DNA from: Thermus sediminis
GTDB taxonomy: Bacteria > Deinococcota > Deinococci > Deinococcales > Thermaceae
Direction of reading: 5' to 3'
NCBI RefSeq assembly: GCF_003426945.1
Contig: NZ_QURO01000004.1
Coordinates: forward strand, 310,001 to 374,000
Length of the DNA: 64,000 nucleotides
The notes below the pieces were generated by a model that made no database searches, was not told where the DNA came from, and saw only the letters and a program-made list of their open reading frames with translations. The translations under genes and the position numbers were made by a program. Within the stretch, counting starts at the first letter, position 1. Each line of letters opens with the position of its first letter. Of the stretch, positions 31,560 through 42,610 are shown in pieces.

Positions 31560-32932
31560 TGCGGCCCCTGCCCCACACCCTGGGCTTTCTCCCTACCCTC
31601 TTTGGTGAGGACCTGCGCCAGACGGGCCCCCTCATCCTCTACAGCGCCTTCACCGGGGCCCTGGCGGGGCTTCTGGTGGCCCTTCTGAACCTCCTCCTGA
31701 GGGCCTTAAGCGCCCTCTTGGGCCTCCTCTTCGGCTACCTTCCCCCCGAGGCCCCCGGGGAGAGGGGGCTCCTCCAGGCCTTCACCGGACCCCCGTTCTG
31801 GCCCCTGGCCCTCCTCCTCCCGCCCCTCTTCGCCCTCACCAGTTTTCTGGGCACGGGGCAGGGGCTTTCCGCCCTCCTCCTCGCCGCCCGGGAAGGACGC
31901 CCACCCCCGAGGCACACCCATCCCCGGACGATCCTGGGCGGGGTCCTGCAGATCTCCCTCTACTCCCCCATGGGCCGGGAGGGGCCCTTCGGGGTCCTGG
32001 GCCTCTGGCTGGGAAGCGCCCTGGACCACCGCTTTCCCCGGATGGGCGGGGGGCTCGCCTTTGCCGGCTTGGCAGCAGGCCTCGCCGCCGCTTTCCACGC
32101 CCCGGTGGCCGGGGCCCTTCTGGCCACGGAGATCCTCTACCGCTCCCTCCTCCTCGAGGCCCGGGCCCTTACCCCCGCCCTCATCGGGGCCCTCTCGGGC
32201 TTCGCCGTCTACGGGGCCTTCTTCGGCTACACCCCCCTCCTCCCCTTCCGGGTGGAGGTGGAGCTCACGGCCATCCCCTTGGGGGCCCTCATCGGCCTCC
32301 TGGCTGCCGCTCTGGCCACCTTCTGGACGGAAGGAAGCCGCTTTCTGGAAGGCCGCCTGAGGGGCCTGGTCCTCCCCCTGAGACACGCCCTCTTGGGCCT
32401 AGCCCTGGCCTTCCTCCTCCTCTTCCTCCCCGAAGCCTTGGGAAGTGGCCTGGGATGGGTAGCCATCGCCACCACCCCCCTCCTTCCCCCTCTGGCCCTC
32501 CTCTACCTCCTCCTGGCCAAGCTCCTCCTCCTCCTCCTGGCCCAGGGGGTGCGGGCCCACGGCGGCCCTTATACCCCAGCCCTGGTCCTGGGCGGGTTTC
32601 TTGGGGCCCTTCTCGCCCGCTTCTCCGGCCCCCTGGCCCTACCCCCCGAGGCTCTGGCCCTGGCCGGGGGGGCAGCGGTCCTCTCCGGGGTAGCCCGGGC
32701 CCCTTTTGCGGCCACGGTCTTGGCGGCGGAGTGGGGCGGGTACGCCATCTTGCCCCTGGTCATCCCCGCGGTCCTCCTAGCCTATGTGCTCACCCCGGCC
32801 CATGCCCCGGAGGAAGGCTTCAAGGAAGCCCCGGCCACGCCGGAGGCGCCTCCGTCTGAAACGCCTCTGCAAAGGGAACCCCCGCCTCCTGCCCCCGGAG
32901 CCGACGCCGAGCCCGGAAGTCCTCGAGGGTGA
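31559..32932 (+). CDS. ClC-family chloride channel/antiporter-like protein
   Basis: A 457-residue membrane protein with about ten hydrophobic helices. The gating motif GREGPFGVLG is present, as are FHAPVAGALLATEILYR (the FNAPLAG...E region) and the GxFxP-like loop HGGPYTPALVLGGFLG. The first selectivity motif GSGIP is not seen; GTGQGLSALL occupies that place. It may be a divergent Cl-/H+ antiporter or fluoride-type relative. The last 40 residues are Pro/Glu-rich and lie antisense to the PIG-L gene. Start overlaps the amidohydrolase stop. Confidence 0.83.
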   Translation: MRPLPHTLGFLPTLFGEDLRQTGPLILYSAFTGALAGLLVALLNLLLRALSALLGLLFGYLPPEAPGERGLLQAFTGPPFWPLALLLPPLFALTSFLGTGQGLSALLLAAREGRPPPRHTHPRTILGGVLQISLYSPMGREGPFGVLGLWLGSALDHRFPRMGGGLAFAGLAAGLAAAFHAPVAGALLATEILYRSLLLEARALTPALIGALSGFAVYGAFFGYTPLLPFRVEVELTAIPLGALIGLLAAALATFWTEGSRFLEGRLRGLVLPLRHALLGLALAFLLLFLPEALGSGLGWVAIATTPLLPPLALLYLLLAKLLLLLLAQGVRAHGGPYTPALVLGGFLGALLARFSGPLALPPEALALAGGAAVLSGVARAPFAATVLAAEWGGYAILPLVIPAVLLAYVLTPAHAPEEGFKEAPATPEAPPSETPLQREPPPPAPGADAEPGSPRG

Positions 32933-33482
32933 AGGGCCAGCGGTAAAACTCCTGGTAGAACCGGAAGACGGCCTCGGCCACCTCTTCCGTCTCGGTCACG
33001 TCCACATAGACCAGGGGCCTCCCTAGGTCCCGCCTGGGGTAGTGGTAGAGGCGCACGGGGTCCCGGTGGGCCTCCCCCACCAGCTTGGGGATGCGGCAGA
33101 GCTTCAGAGCCGAGAGCACCGCCTGGTGGGTAGCCCGGTGGTCGGGGTGGAGGTCCAAGGGATCCCAGGTGATCACCGCCTGGGGGCGGAACGCCGCCAT
33201 GAGCCGGGCTAGGGCCAAGGCCTCCTCCCTTCCTCCGGAGAGAAGGGTGTCTCCGAAGGGCAAAAACCTGTACTCGGCCCCAATCAGCCCGGCTACGTGA
33301 GCCCCGTGCTCCTCCCGCATTTGGGCCACCTCCTCGGGAGAGGCCTCCCCAAAGTGGCTGGCCAGTTCCCCCCGGGTCATCCAGACCAGAAGGACCCGGT
33401 CCCCCCTCCTGGCGTGGAGGGCCAGGGTGCCCGAGGCCCCAATCTCGTCGTCGGGATGGGCGAAGACCGCCATGAGGTTCAT
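32820..33482 (-). CDS. LmbE/PIG-L family N-deacetylase (BshB-like)
   Basis: A 220-residue zinc deacetylase. Metal-binding motifs are AVFAHPDDEIGASG and LHPDHRATHQAVL, with WDPLD between. This family includes BshB (GlcNAc-malate deacetylase of bacillithiol synthesis, reported in Thermus) and other GlcNAc deacetylases; which applies is not settled. ATG 33482 is chosen because a -10 TAGACT (33490-33495, minus strand) sits seven bases upstream. The 3' end overlaps the ClC gene by 113 bp. Confidence 0.85.
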   Translation of the reverse strand: MNLMAVFAHPDDEIGASGTLALHARRGDRVLLVWMTRGELASHFGEASPEEVAQMREEHGAHVAGLIGAEYRFLPFGDTLLSGGREEALALARLMAAFRPQAVITWDPLDLHPDHRATHQAVLSALKLCRIPKLVGEAHRDPVRLYHYPRRDLGRPLVYVDVTETEEVAEAVFRFYQEFYRWPFTLEDFRARRRLRGQEAGVPFAEAFQTEAPPAWPGLP

Positions 33483-33501
33483 GGGGGGAAGTCTACCCAA
33501 C

Positions 33502-33530
33502 TTGCCCCCCTAGGGCAAACCCCTTAGCAT
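33502..33530 (+). promoter_or_regulatory. aroH promoter
   Basis: TTGCCC (33502-33507) and TAGCAT (33525-33530) are separated by 17 bp, 11 bases before the aroH ATG. The divergent PIG-L gene -10 lies at 33490-33495. Confidence 0.5.
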
Positions 33531-33541
33531 GGGGCCTAGCC

Positions 33542-33910
33542 ATGGTTCGGGGTATCCGGGGTGCTATCGCTGTGGAAGAGGACACGCCCGAGGCCATCCA
33601 CCAGGCCACCCGGGAACTCCTCCTGAAGATGCTGGAGGCCAACGGCATCCAAAGCCATGAGGAGCTGGCCGCCATTATCTTCACCGTCACCGAGGACCTC
33701 ACCTCGGCCTTTCCCGCGGAGGCCGCGCGGCAGATCGGCATGCACCGGGTGCCCCTCCTCTCCGCCCGGGAGGTGCCCGTGCCGGGCAGCCTCCCCCGGG
33801 TCATCCGCGTCCTCGCTCTCTGGAACACGGACATCCCCCAGGACCGGGTGCGCCACGTGTACCTGAGGGAGGCGGTCAAACTCCGGCCCGATCTGGAAAG
33901 TGCCCAATGA
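33542..33910 (+). CDS. aroH: Chorismate mutase, AroH type
   Basis: A 122-residue trimeric AroH-class chorismate mutase converting chorismate to prephenate. Diagnostic parts: VRGIRGAIAVEEDTPEAIHQ, EELAAIIFTVTEDLTSAFPA, AARQIGMHRVPLLSAREV and the C-terminal VRHVYLREAVKLRPDL, which carry the active-site Arg, Glu, Cys/Met-side and Tyr positions expected. It is monocistronic, with a separate promoter following its stop. Confidence 0.94.
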   Translation: MVRGIRGAIAVEEDTPEAIHQATRELLLKMLEANGIQSHEELAAIIFTVTEDLTSAFPAEAARQIGMHRVPLLSAREVPVPGSLPRVIRVLALWNTDIPQDRVRHVYLREAVKLRPDLESAQ

Positions 33911-33913
33911 GCC

Positions 33914-33942
33914 TTGACAAGCCGGTCCCCCGGGCGTATCCT
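33914..33942 (+). promoter_or_regulatory. Sigma-A promoter upstream of TPR-like gene
   Basis: TTGACA (33914-33919), 17-bp spacer, TATCCT (33937-33942): one of the best consensus promoters in the window. It begins just after the aroH stop and reads toward the damaged small gene at 33991-34366. Confidence 0.75.
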
Positions 33943-34066
33943 GAAGAAGGTAAGGTTTAAGGGAGAAAAAAGGCATATCTGGTTTGGGGTATGACGGCGC
34001 TTCCTAGCTTGGGAGTGGCTCAACAGGTGGGAGGCCTCACCCCGGAGGGCCTACCCTGTAGGGTTC

Positions 34067-34366
34067 GTGGACCTCACCCCCTGGAAGCGGGCCTTGGAGG
34101 CGGCGGAGGCCCTAGTAAAGCAGAACCCCAACGACCTGCGGGCCCTCCGGCTCCTGGCCGAGATCTACACTGAAACCCAGTGGGCCATCCGCGCCTGGGA
34201 GGCCTGGATGAACTACCGGGAGCAGGGGGGCATCTGGGACGAGGCCTCCAGGGAGGCGGCGGCCAAGGTGGCCCGCACCCTAGCCTTCTACGCCAACCAG
34301 CGCGGGGACCGGGCCGAGGCGGAGCGCTGGGCAGCCCAGGCCCTGGCGGTGGGGGCGGGCCAGTAA
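34067..34366 (+). CDS. Small TPR-like helical protein, probably with eroded 5' end
   Basis: From GTG 34067 a 99-residue helical protein is encoded: LTPWKRALEAAEALVKQNPN, LRALRLLAEIYTETQWAIRAWEAW, then WDEASREAAAKVARTLAFYA and AEAERWAAQALAVG, resembling two tetratricopeptide units. The promoter is 120 bp upstream. Between them another frame starting ATG 33991 reads LGVAQQVGGLTPEG, like the end of a signal peptide, and joining it to the main frame needs frameshifts (about 33994 and 34048). So the native gene was probably a longer exported TPR protein, and this copy may be a pseudogene. Function unknown. Confidence 0.55.
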   Translation: MDLTPWKRALEAAEALVKQNPNDLRALRLLAEIYTETQWAIRAWEAWMNYREQGGIWDEASREAAAKVARTLAFYANQRGDRAEAERWAAQALAVGAGQ

Positions 34367-34404
34367 TACCACCCCATGCTGGCTTGCGCCGGCATGGGGG
34401 CCCC
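34367..34404. repeat. Palindromic repeat unit 1, copy B
   Basis: Directly after the TPR-like stop codon: ACCACCCCATGCTGGC, a four-base loop, then GCCGGCATGGGGGCCCC. It matches unit 1 of copies A (9641) and C (52537), in the same orientation relative to the preceding stop codon. It may serve as a terminator-like hairpin, but it has no T-run. Confidence 0.75.
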
Positions 34405-34471
34405 GGCGCAAGGTCCCTGGGGGCCTCCTAGGGCTCGTAGGGTAAAGGAAACCGGAAGCAAGGGTATAAGC

Positions 34472-35623
34472 CTAGGGCAGGCGGAAAAGGAGGACCCGCC
34501 CTTCCCCCCCGCCCGTAGCCAGGGCGGGGGCTTGGGGGTGAAAGTCCAGCCCGTACACCGCACCGGTATGCCCCACGTAAACCCGCTCCAAAAGGTCCGC
34601 CTCGAGGTCGTAGAGGCGCACCTCCTGGTCCTGCCCTCCGGAAGCCAAATAGCGGCCATCGGGGCTGAAGGCTAGGCCCAAGGGCAGATCCTTGTGGGCG
34701 TAGAGGAGCCGGGGTTCGGGCCCGCCCGGGGCCAGGAGGTCCAAAAGCCTCACCCCCCCGTCCGCCGAACCCACGGCGAGGTAGCGGCTGTCGGGGCTGA
34801 AGGCCAGGGCGTAGACGGGCCCTCCCGGGACCCGGACTTCCCCCCGCTTTCCTGGGAGGGCGAGGTCCCACACCTCCACCCGGCCCACGGAAAGCCCCAA
34901 AGCGAGGACCCTCCCCCCGGGGCTTTAGGCCGCGGAGAAGAGGTAGGGGCTTAGGGGACGGGTGGCCAGGACCTTGCCCGTGGCAGGGTCAAACAGGGAG
35001 AGGTTCCCCCGGAGCTGAAGGCCGTAGAGGCGGCCCTGGGAGTCAAAGCCCACCTTGAGGAAGGCCGGGCCCCTACCCAAAGCCCGGAGGAAACGGCCTT
35101 GGGTCTCGTACAGGCGCACCGTCCCATCCCCTGAGGCCGAGGCGAGGTGGCGGCCGTCGGGGCTGAAGGCTAGGTCGCGCACGTAGGAGGCGTGCCCCTC
35201 GAGGTCCAAGGGGGGGCGGCCCGGGGGGATGAGGCGGACCTGCCCGGCTGCGTCCCCCAGGGCCAAGACCCCCTTGGGGCTGTAGGCCAGGGCGTAGACC
35301 AAGCCCCTGCCCCCCTTCAGGGCCTCCGCCCGGGGATCATGGCGCAGGAGTTCGGCGGTGAAGGCCCTCAGGCCCCCCTCCTGCACCTCCACCCGAGCCT
35401 CGTAGGCCAGGTAGGTCCCCCCGGGCTCCTCGAGGCGCAGGCGGAGAAGGCGGCGGCCCGGGGCAGCTTGGACCTCGAGGGGACAGGTCCCCAAGAGGCT
35501 CCCGTCCCAGAAGACTTAGGCGGGCCTGGCCTCCCCTCGGAAGCAGCAGTCCAGTTGAAAGGCCGGGGCCAGGGTCTGGGCCAGGGCCGGAAGGACGAGG
35601 GGGAGGAGACCCAGCGCCCTCAT
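34472..35623 (-). pseudogene. Exported WD40-repeat protein with two in-frame TAA codons
   Basis: One uninterrupted frame of 384 codons from ATG 35623 to 34472. It has a signal peptide (RALGLLPLVLPALAQTLAPA), a beta domain, then at least five WD40-like blades (LAFSPDGRHLASASGDGTVR, ALAFSPDSRYLAVGSADGGV, LAFSPDGRYLASGGQDQEVR). Codon 36 (35516-35518) and codon 233 (34925-34927) are TAA, both following GCC, while homology continues across each without frameshift. A full product would need readthrough twice; most likely it is a recent pseudogene. The ATG overlaps the aldehyde dehydrogenase stop (ATGA), so it was the second gene of that operon. Confidence 0.8.
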
Positions 35624-37209
35624 CCCAACACCTCCCCCCAGGGCGTGGGCTCCTTGGGGCTCACGTAGCCCGTGTCCATCTGGGCGAGCTGCAGCCTCCC
35701 CGAGTACTCCTCGTTCACCGCCTGCCAGTAGGTGTACTCCTCTATGACCCAGATCCCCGACTCCCGGGCCCCGTTGCCGCTCCCCTTCACCCCGCCGAAG
35801 GGCAGGTGGGCCTCGGCCCCCACAGTGGCGTTGTTGATGCTGGTCATGCCCGCGCGGATGCCCACCTTGAAGAGGTAGGCCCAGTGGCGGTGGTTGGTGT
35901 AGATGGCGCTGGAAAGCCCATAGGGGGTGCTGTTGGCCACCTCGATGGCCTCCTCGATGCCGTCCACCTTCACCAGGTTGATGGTGGGGCCGAAGATCTC
36001 CTCCTGGAACTGGCGCATGCCGGGACGGGCCTCAAAGACCGTGGGCCAGCCGAAGAGGCCCGCCTCCGGGTCCCCGTGGAAGTGGGGGTAGGGGTTGTCC
36101 CGCCCGATCCGCCCCCGGCCGAAGAGGAGCGTAGCCCCGTCCTCCTCAGCCCAACGGTAGTGCTCCAGCCAACGGGCGTAAAGCCTCTCGTTGATGAAGG
36201 GGCCATAGGTGACCTGGGGGTAGAGGAGGGGGTTGCCGATGGCGGTGGCCTCCACCTTCTCCAGGAAGCGCCTTTTGAACTCCTCGTAGATGGGGGCGTC
36301 CACCAGGATGTTGCCCGCCGAGGTGCACCTTTGGCCCCCGGTGGCGAAGGCGCTCCACCAGGCCCCCTCCACCGCCAGGTCCAAGTCGGCGTCCCGCATG
36401 ACCAAAAGGGGGTTCTTGCCCCCAAGCTCCAGGGTGGGCCTTATGAGGTTCCGCCCCGCCACCTCCCCGATCCAGCGGCCCACCTGGGTGCTCCCCGTGA
36501 AGGCGAACTTCTGGAAAAGCCCCTCGTCCATGAGCTCCACCAGCCACTGGCCGGTGGAGTCCTTCCCTCCGCCCAAGACCAGGTTGATGACCCCGGGGGG
36601 TAGGCCCGCTTCTTCAAAGAGCTTCACGAAGACGTAGGAGAGGACCGGAGAGTCGTCGGAGGGCTTCCACACGACCGTGTTCCCCGCGAGGACCGCCGGG
36701 ATCAGCTTCCAGCTGGGCACGGCGATGGGGAAGTTGCCGGCGGTGATCATTCCCACCACCCCCAGGGGCCGCCTGAAGGTGAAGAGCTCCTTATGGGGCA
36801 TCTCGCTGGGGACGGTCTGGCCGTAGAGCCTGCGCCCCTCGGAGGCAAAGAAGATGGCGGTGTCTATGGCCTCCTGCACGTCCCCTGCCGCCTCCTTGAA
36901 GGTCTTCCCCACCTCCCGCACCATGAGGCGGGTCAGGGTGGGCTTCTCCCTTTCTAGGATCTTGGCCAGGTTGAAGAGGACCTGGCCCCGGACGGGGGCG
37001 GGGGTGCGGCTCCATTCGGAGAAGGCCTCCTTAGCCTTCAGGGCCGCCTTCCTCAGGGTGTCCTTGGTGCCCTCGGGGAAGCGGGCGATCAGGTCCTCCC
37101 CGTCCGAGGGGTTCCGCCTCTCCAGGACCTTCCCTTCAAAGACCTCATCCCCACCGATGAGGTGGCCCAGCTCCAGGGCGTTGCCGTACTTGCTCGCAAA
37201 GGCCTTCAT
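35620..37209 (-). CDS. NAD(P)-dependent aldehyde dehydrogenase
   Basis: A 529-residue ALDH. Catalytic Glu in LELGGKNPLLV, nucleophilic Cys in TGGQRCTSAGN, NAD-site FTGSTQVGRWIGE, and structural KPSDDSPVLSY and EEIFGPTINLV. The C-terminus (YSGRLQLAQMDTGYVSPKEP) extends beyond the core, as in the Thermus ALDH with a C-terminal tail over the substrate channel. It oxidises aldehydes to acids; it resembles the aminoadipate/pyrroline-carboxylate group, but the natural substrate is not clear. A -10 TAGAAT and SD GGAGG precede the ATG. A WD40 gene overlaps its stop; coaD lies 20 bp upstream. Confidence 0.88.
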   Translation of the reverse strand: MKAFASKYGNALELGHLIGGDEVFEGKVLERRNPSDGEDLIARFPEGTKDTLRKAALKAKEAFSEWSRTPAPVRGQVLFNLAKILEREKPTLTRLMVREVGKTFKEAAGDVQEAIDTAIFFASEGRRLYGQTVPSEMPHKELFTFRRPLGVVGMITAGNFPIAVPSWKLIPAVLAGNTVVWKPSDDSPVLSYVFVKLFEEAGLPPGVINLVLGGGKDSTGQWLVELMDEGLFQKFAFTGSTQVGRWIGEVAGRNLIRPTLELGGKNPLLVMRDADLDLAVEGAWWSAFATGGQRCTSAGNILVDAPIYEEFKRRFLEKVEATAIGNPLLYPQVTYGPFINERLYARWLEHYRWAEEDGATLLFGRGRIGRDNPYPHFHGDPEAGLFGWPTVFEARPGMRQFQEEIFGPTINLVKVDGIEEAIEVANSTPYGLSSAIYTNHRHWAYLFKVGIRAGMTSINNATVGAEAHLPFGGVKGSGNGARESGIWVIEEYTYWQAVNEEYSGRLQLAQMDTGYVSPKEPTPWGEVLG

Positions 37210-37229
37210 GGGAACCTCCAGGGAGGATT

Positions 37230-37715
<486 letters not shown>

Positions 37716-38231
37716 CTAGACCTCCACCAGGGTGAGGGCGTTCTCCCCGTAGACCCGGCGCTCCCCCAAGGGCAGGTGGAGGTCCTTGGGGTGCTGAAGG
37801 ATGCAAAGCCCCCCTTTCTCCACCAGACTGCTTTCTAAAAGGGCCCGAAAGGCGGCCACCAGGTCCATGGGATAGGGCGGGGCCATGAAGGCCACGGTGT
37901 ACCGCTCCCCTTTGGCCTGGGCCTCGGGGAGGAAAACCTCCACGGGCAAGGGGACGATGCGCACGGAAAGACCGGCCCTACGGGCGTTTTCCTTGAGCAG
38001 GGCGATGGCCCCTTTGTCCCTCTCCACCAGGGTGGCTTGCCAACCCTCGCTGGCCGCCTCGAGGCCCACCGCCCCGCTTCCCGCATAGAGGTCCAGAAAC
38101 CGCCCCTTCCTTGGGTAGCGCAGGCGGAGGTAGTCAAAGAGGGCCTTCCTGAGGCGCACCGGGGAGGGACGGGCCGAGGTGGGCACCTTCAGGGGCACCC
38201 CCTTGGCCCTGCCGCCAAGAATCCTCACCAC
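37716..38231 (-). CDS. rsmD: 16S rRNA (guanine-N2)-methyltransferase, RsmD family, atypical APPY motif
   Basis: A 171-residue RsmD: RILGGRAKGVPLKVP, RPSPVRLRKALFDYL, SAM motif FLDLYAGSGAVGLEAAS and VERDKGAIALLKENARRA. RsmD methylates G966 of 16S rRNA near the P site. The catalytic motif IV, normally D/N-PPY, reads AFMAPPYPMDL here: Ala replaces the acidic/amide residue (codon GCC where GAC would be a single change). Either the enzyme tolerates this or it is impaired. The GTG start lies 10 bp after the Na/Pi-like gene's stop. Confidence 0.88.
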   Translation of the reverse strand: MVRILGGRAKGVPLKVPTSARPSPVRLRKALFDYLRLRYPRKGRFLDLYAGSGAVGLEAASEGWQATLVERDKGAIALLKENARRAGLSVRIVPLPVEVFLPEAQAKGERYTVAFMAPPYPMDLVAAFRALLESSLVEKGGLCILQHPKDLHLPLGERRVYGENALTLVEV

Positions 38232-38241
38232 ACCCCTTAGC

Positions 38242-39720
38242 TTAAAGCTCCAAGACCAGCTGGGCCAGGCGGGCCACCCCCTGGTCTATCTCCTCCAGGG
38301 TGAGGAGGATGTCCAGATGGGCCAGGGTGCTGGCCCGGGTCTGGGCTAAGCCGGCCTCGAGGCGGCGCAGATGGGCCCGCTTGAGGCCTTGGAAAAACTC
38401 GCCGCCCTCTTCCCCCAAAACCTCCTTCGCCAAGGCCCGCTCCCCCGTGGCCAAGGCCGCCCCCAGGCGCTCCAGCCGGGAGAGCACCCGGGAGGCCGCC
38501 AGGAGAAGGTCCTCCTTGCCCTCTGGGCTGAAGCGGAGGCCCTGGGACCAGAGCCTCTCCGCCTGGCGCACCACCCGGCGCACCAGGTCCCCCAGGCGCT
38601 CCAGCTCGCTGGCGGCCACGAACAGCCTCACCGCCCGCTCGTCCCCTGTGCGTCTAGCCAGCTCGGAGGTGTAGAGGACCAGCTCCCGGGTGAGGGCGTC
38701 CACCTTCTCCTCCTGTTCCTGCAAGCTGGCCTCTCTCCCCTCCTCCTGGGAAAGGACCCGCACGGACTGGACCAGCATGCTCCGCACGGTGTCCGCCACC
38801 CGGGATAGCTCCCGCCGCGCCAGGGCTAAGGCCAGAAGGGGGGAGTCCAAAGCTTCCGAACGCAGGTACTTCGGGACCACCTTGCGCTTAGGGAATATCC
38901 CCTGCGCCACCCTGCCCCAAACCCCGGAAAGCGGCCAGTAGAGGAGGGTATAGAGGAGGTGGCCCAAAAGGTGCCAGGCCAGGATGTTCTCGGGAATGAT
39001 CCACACCAGGGGGAGGAGGAAGCCCGAGACCAAAAGCCGGTGCAGGAAAAGGGGAATCCCCAGGCGCCAGGCCTCCCCCCTTCCCCCTAGGGCGGCCCAA
39101 AAGAAGGTGCTGGTGGTGCCCACCCCGGCCCCCAGGACCATGGCGGCGGCCACCCCAGGGGCTAGCTCGCCCACAAGCAGGAGAGCCAAAGCGGCCACGG
39201 CGTTGGCCGAGCCCATGAGCCCCCCTAAAAAAAGCCCCACCAGATACCCTGTCCCAAGGCCCCGCACCTCCCGGGCCAGGGCCAGCACCGGGTCAAGGCC
39301 CCGCCCCATCTCGGCAAAGCCCAAAAGGAGGAGGCCCAGGCCGAGGAAGAAAAACCCCCACCGCCGCCACGCGGCCACCAGGTAGAGGAAAAGCCCCAAA
39401 ACCAAAAGGGCCTCCTGCACCCCCTCCCGGGCCACGGCCAACAGCCCTACCCAGACCCCCGCCCCCGCGGTGGCGGCCAGGGCCAGGAGGGCCGCCTGGG
39501 CGTGGGTCAGGACCCCCACCTCCAGGAGGGCCAAGGCCAGCAGCCCAAGACCCGAGCCGCTCCCGGAGAGAGCGCCCAGGGCCAGGCCATAGACCAGGCT
39601 CCCCGCAGGAGAGCCCAGCCCCCGGGAGAGAAGCACCCTGCGCCCCCTCCATCCGGCCAGGGCCTCGGAGATGAGGTGTAAACCCAAGAGGAAGAGGGCC
39701 AGGCCCGCTAAAAAGTGCAC
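38242..39720 (-). CDS. Na+/phosphate cotransporter-like protein with PhoU-type C-terminal domain
   Basis: A 492-residue protein. The first 270 residues are hydrophobic with two repeated halves of the NptA/PNaS fold ([40 protein letters not shown]); the QSSS signature of the family is degenerate. The last 200 residues form a PhoU-like helical bundle ([40 protein letters not shown]). Relatives import phosphate with sodium or are regulatory. It starts GTG 39720, six bases after -10 TATACT (39727-39732, minus strand), a leaderless arrangement. rsmD-coaD follow on the same strand. Confidence 0.82.
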   Translation of the reverse strand: MHFLAGLALFLLGLHLISEALAGWRGRRVLLSRGLGSPAGSLVYGLALGALSGSGSGLGLLALALLEVGVLTHAQAALLALAATAGAGVWVGLLAVAREGVQEALLVLGLFLYLVAAWRRWGFFFLGLGLLLLGFAEMGRGLDPVLALAREVRGLGTGYLVGLFLGGLMGSANAVAALALLLVGELAPGVAAAMVLGAGVGTTSTFFWAALGGRGEAWRLGIPLFLHRLLVSGFLLPLVWIIPENILAWHLLGHLLYTLLYWPLSGVWGRVAQGIFPKRKVVPKYLRSEALDSPLLALALARRELSRVADTVRSMLVQSVRVLSQEEGREASLQEQEEKVDALTRELVLYTSELARRTGDERAVRLFVAASELERLGDLVRRVVRQAERLWSQGLRFSPEGKEDLLLAASRVLSRLERLGAALATGERALAKEVLGEEGGEFFQGLKRAHLRRLEAGLAQTRASTLAHLDILLTLEEIDQGVARLAQLVLEL

Positions 39721-39738
39721 GGGGAAAGTATACGTAAA

Positions 39739-39756
39739 GCCGGCCCCAGGGCCGGC
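39739..39756 (-). terminator. Terminator of tRNA-Pro gene
   Basis: A perfect palindrome GCCGGCCC-CA-GGGCCGGC lies just 3' of the tRNA on the minus strand and is followed by TTTACGT. It also overlies the upstream region of the Na/Pi-like gene promoter. Confidence 0.6.
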
Positions 39757-39760
39757 CTTA

Positions 39761-39837
39761 TGGTCGGGGAGACTGGATTTGAACCAGCGACCCCCTCGTC
39801 CCGAACGAGGTGCGCTACCGGGCTGCGCTACTCCCCG
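39761..39837 (-). tRNA. tRNA-Pro (anticodon CGG)
   Basis: The minus strand folds as a 77-nt tRNA: acceptor CGGGGAG / CTCCCCG, D arm AGCGCAGCCCGGTAGCGC, anticodon stem CCTCG / CGAGG around the loop TTCGGGA (anticodon CGG, reading CCG), and T arm with GGTTCAAATCC. Discriminator A and an encoded CCA end (39761-39763). It has its own promoter and terminator. Confidence 0.95.
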
Positions 39838-39848
39838 TAGCGGAGTCC

Positions 39849-39877
39849 AGTATAGGGGAGGAAGGAGAAAAGGTCAA
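39849..39877 (-). promoter_or_regulatory. tRNA-Pro promoter
   Basis: Minus strand TTGACC (39872-39877), 17-bp spacer, TATACT (39849-39854), about 12 bases from the mature tRNA 5' end. Its -35 is only six bases from the -35 of the divergent metY promoter. Confidence 0.8.
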
Positions 39878-39883
39878 AGGGGA

Positions 39884-39913
39884 TTGACGGGAAAGCCCAA
39901 GGGTTTCTACACT
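39884..39913 (+). promoter_or_regulatory. metY-metX promoter
   Basis: TTGACG (39884-39889), 18-bp spacer, TACACT (39908-39913), with transcription expected near 39920, about 35 nt before the SAM riboswitch. Confidence 0.75.
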
Positions 39914-39953
39914 AGGGCCTAACCGCGCCGGGGCGCGGCCACAACCAGCCCGT

Positions 39954-40092
39954 TCTCTTATCCAGAGCGGTGGAGGGTACGGCCCTAGGAAGCCGCGGCA
40001 ACCTCCCACCCCTTCCGTTTCATGGCCGGATGCGGGTGGGGCTGGTGCCAACGCCGGCCCGGGCGGGGGAAACGCCCGGGGACGATAAGAGA
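39954..40092 (+). ncRNA. SAM-I (S-box) riboswitch
   Basis: P1 pairs CTCTTATC (39955-39962) with GATAAGAG (40084-40091). The conserved core is present: CAGAGCGGTGGAGGG, GGCCC(T)AGGAAGCC with GCGGCAACC, and later GGTGCCAACGCC, the arrangement of the S-box with its kink-turn. It lies between a sigma-A promoter and an intrinsic terminator ahead of methionine genes metY-metX. SAM binding is expected to stabilise P1 and allow termination (off-switch). Confidence 0.93.
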
Positions 40093-40101
40093 GGGGGGTA
40101 A

Positions 40102-42602
<2,501 letters not shown>

Positions 42603-42610
42603 GGCCCGGC

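Noticed and set aside
34428-34871. Minus-strand Gly/Pro/Arg-rich frame
   Set aside because: Alternative frame of the WD40 pseudogene.
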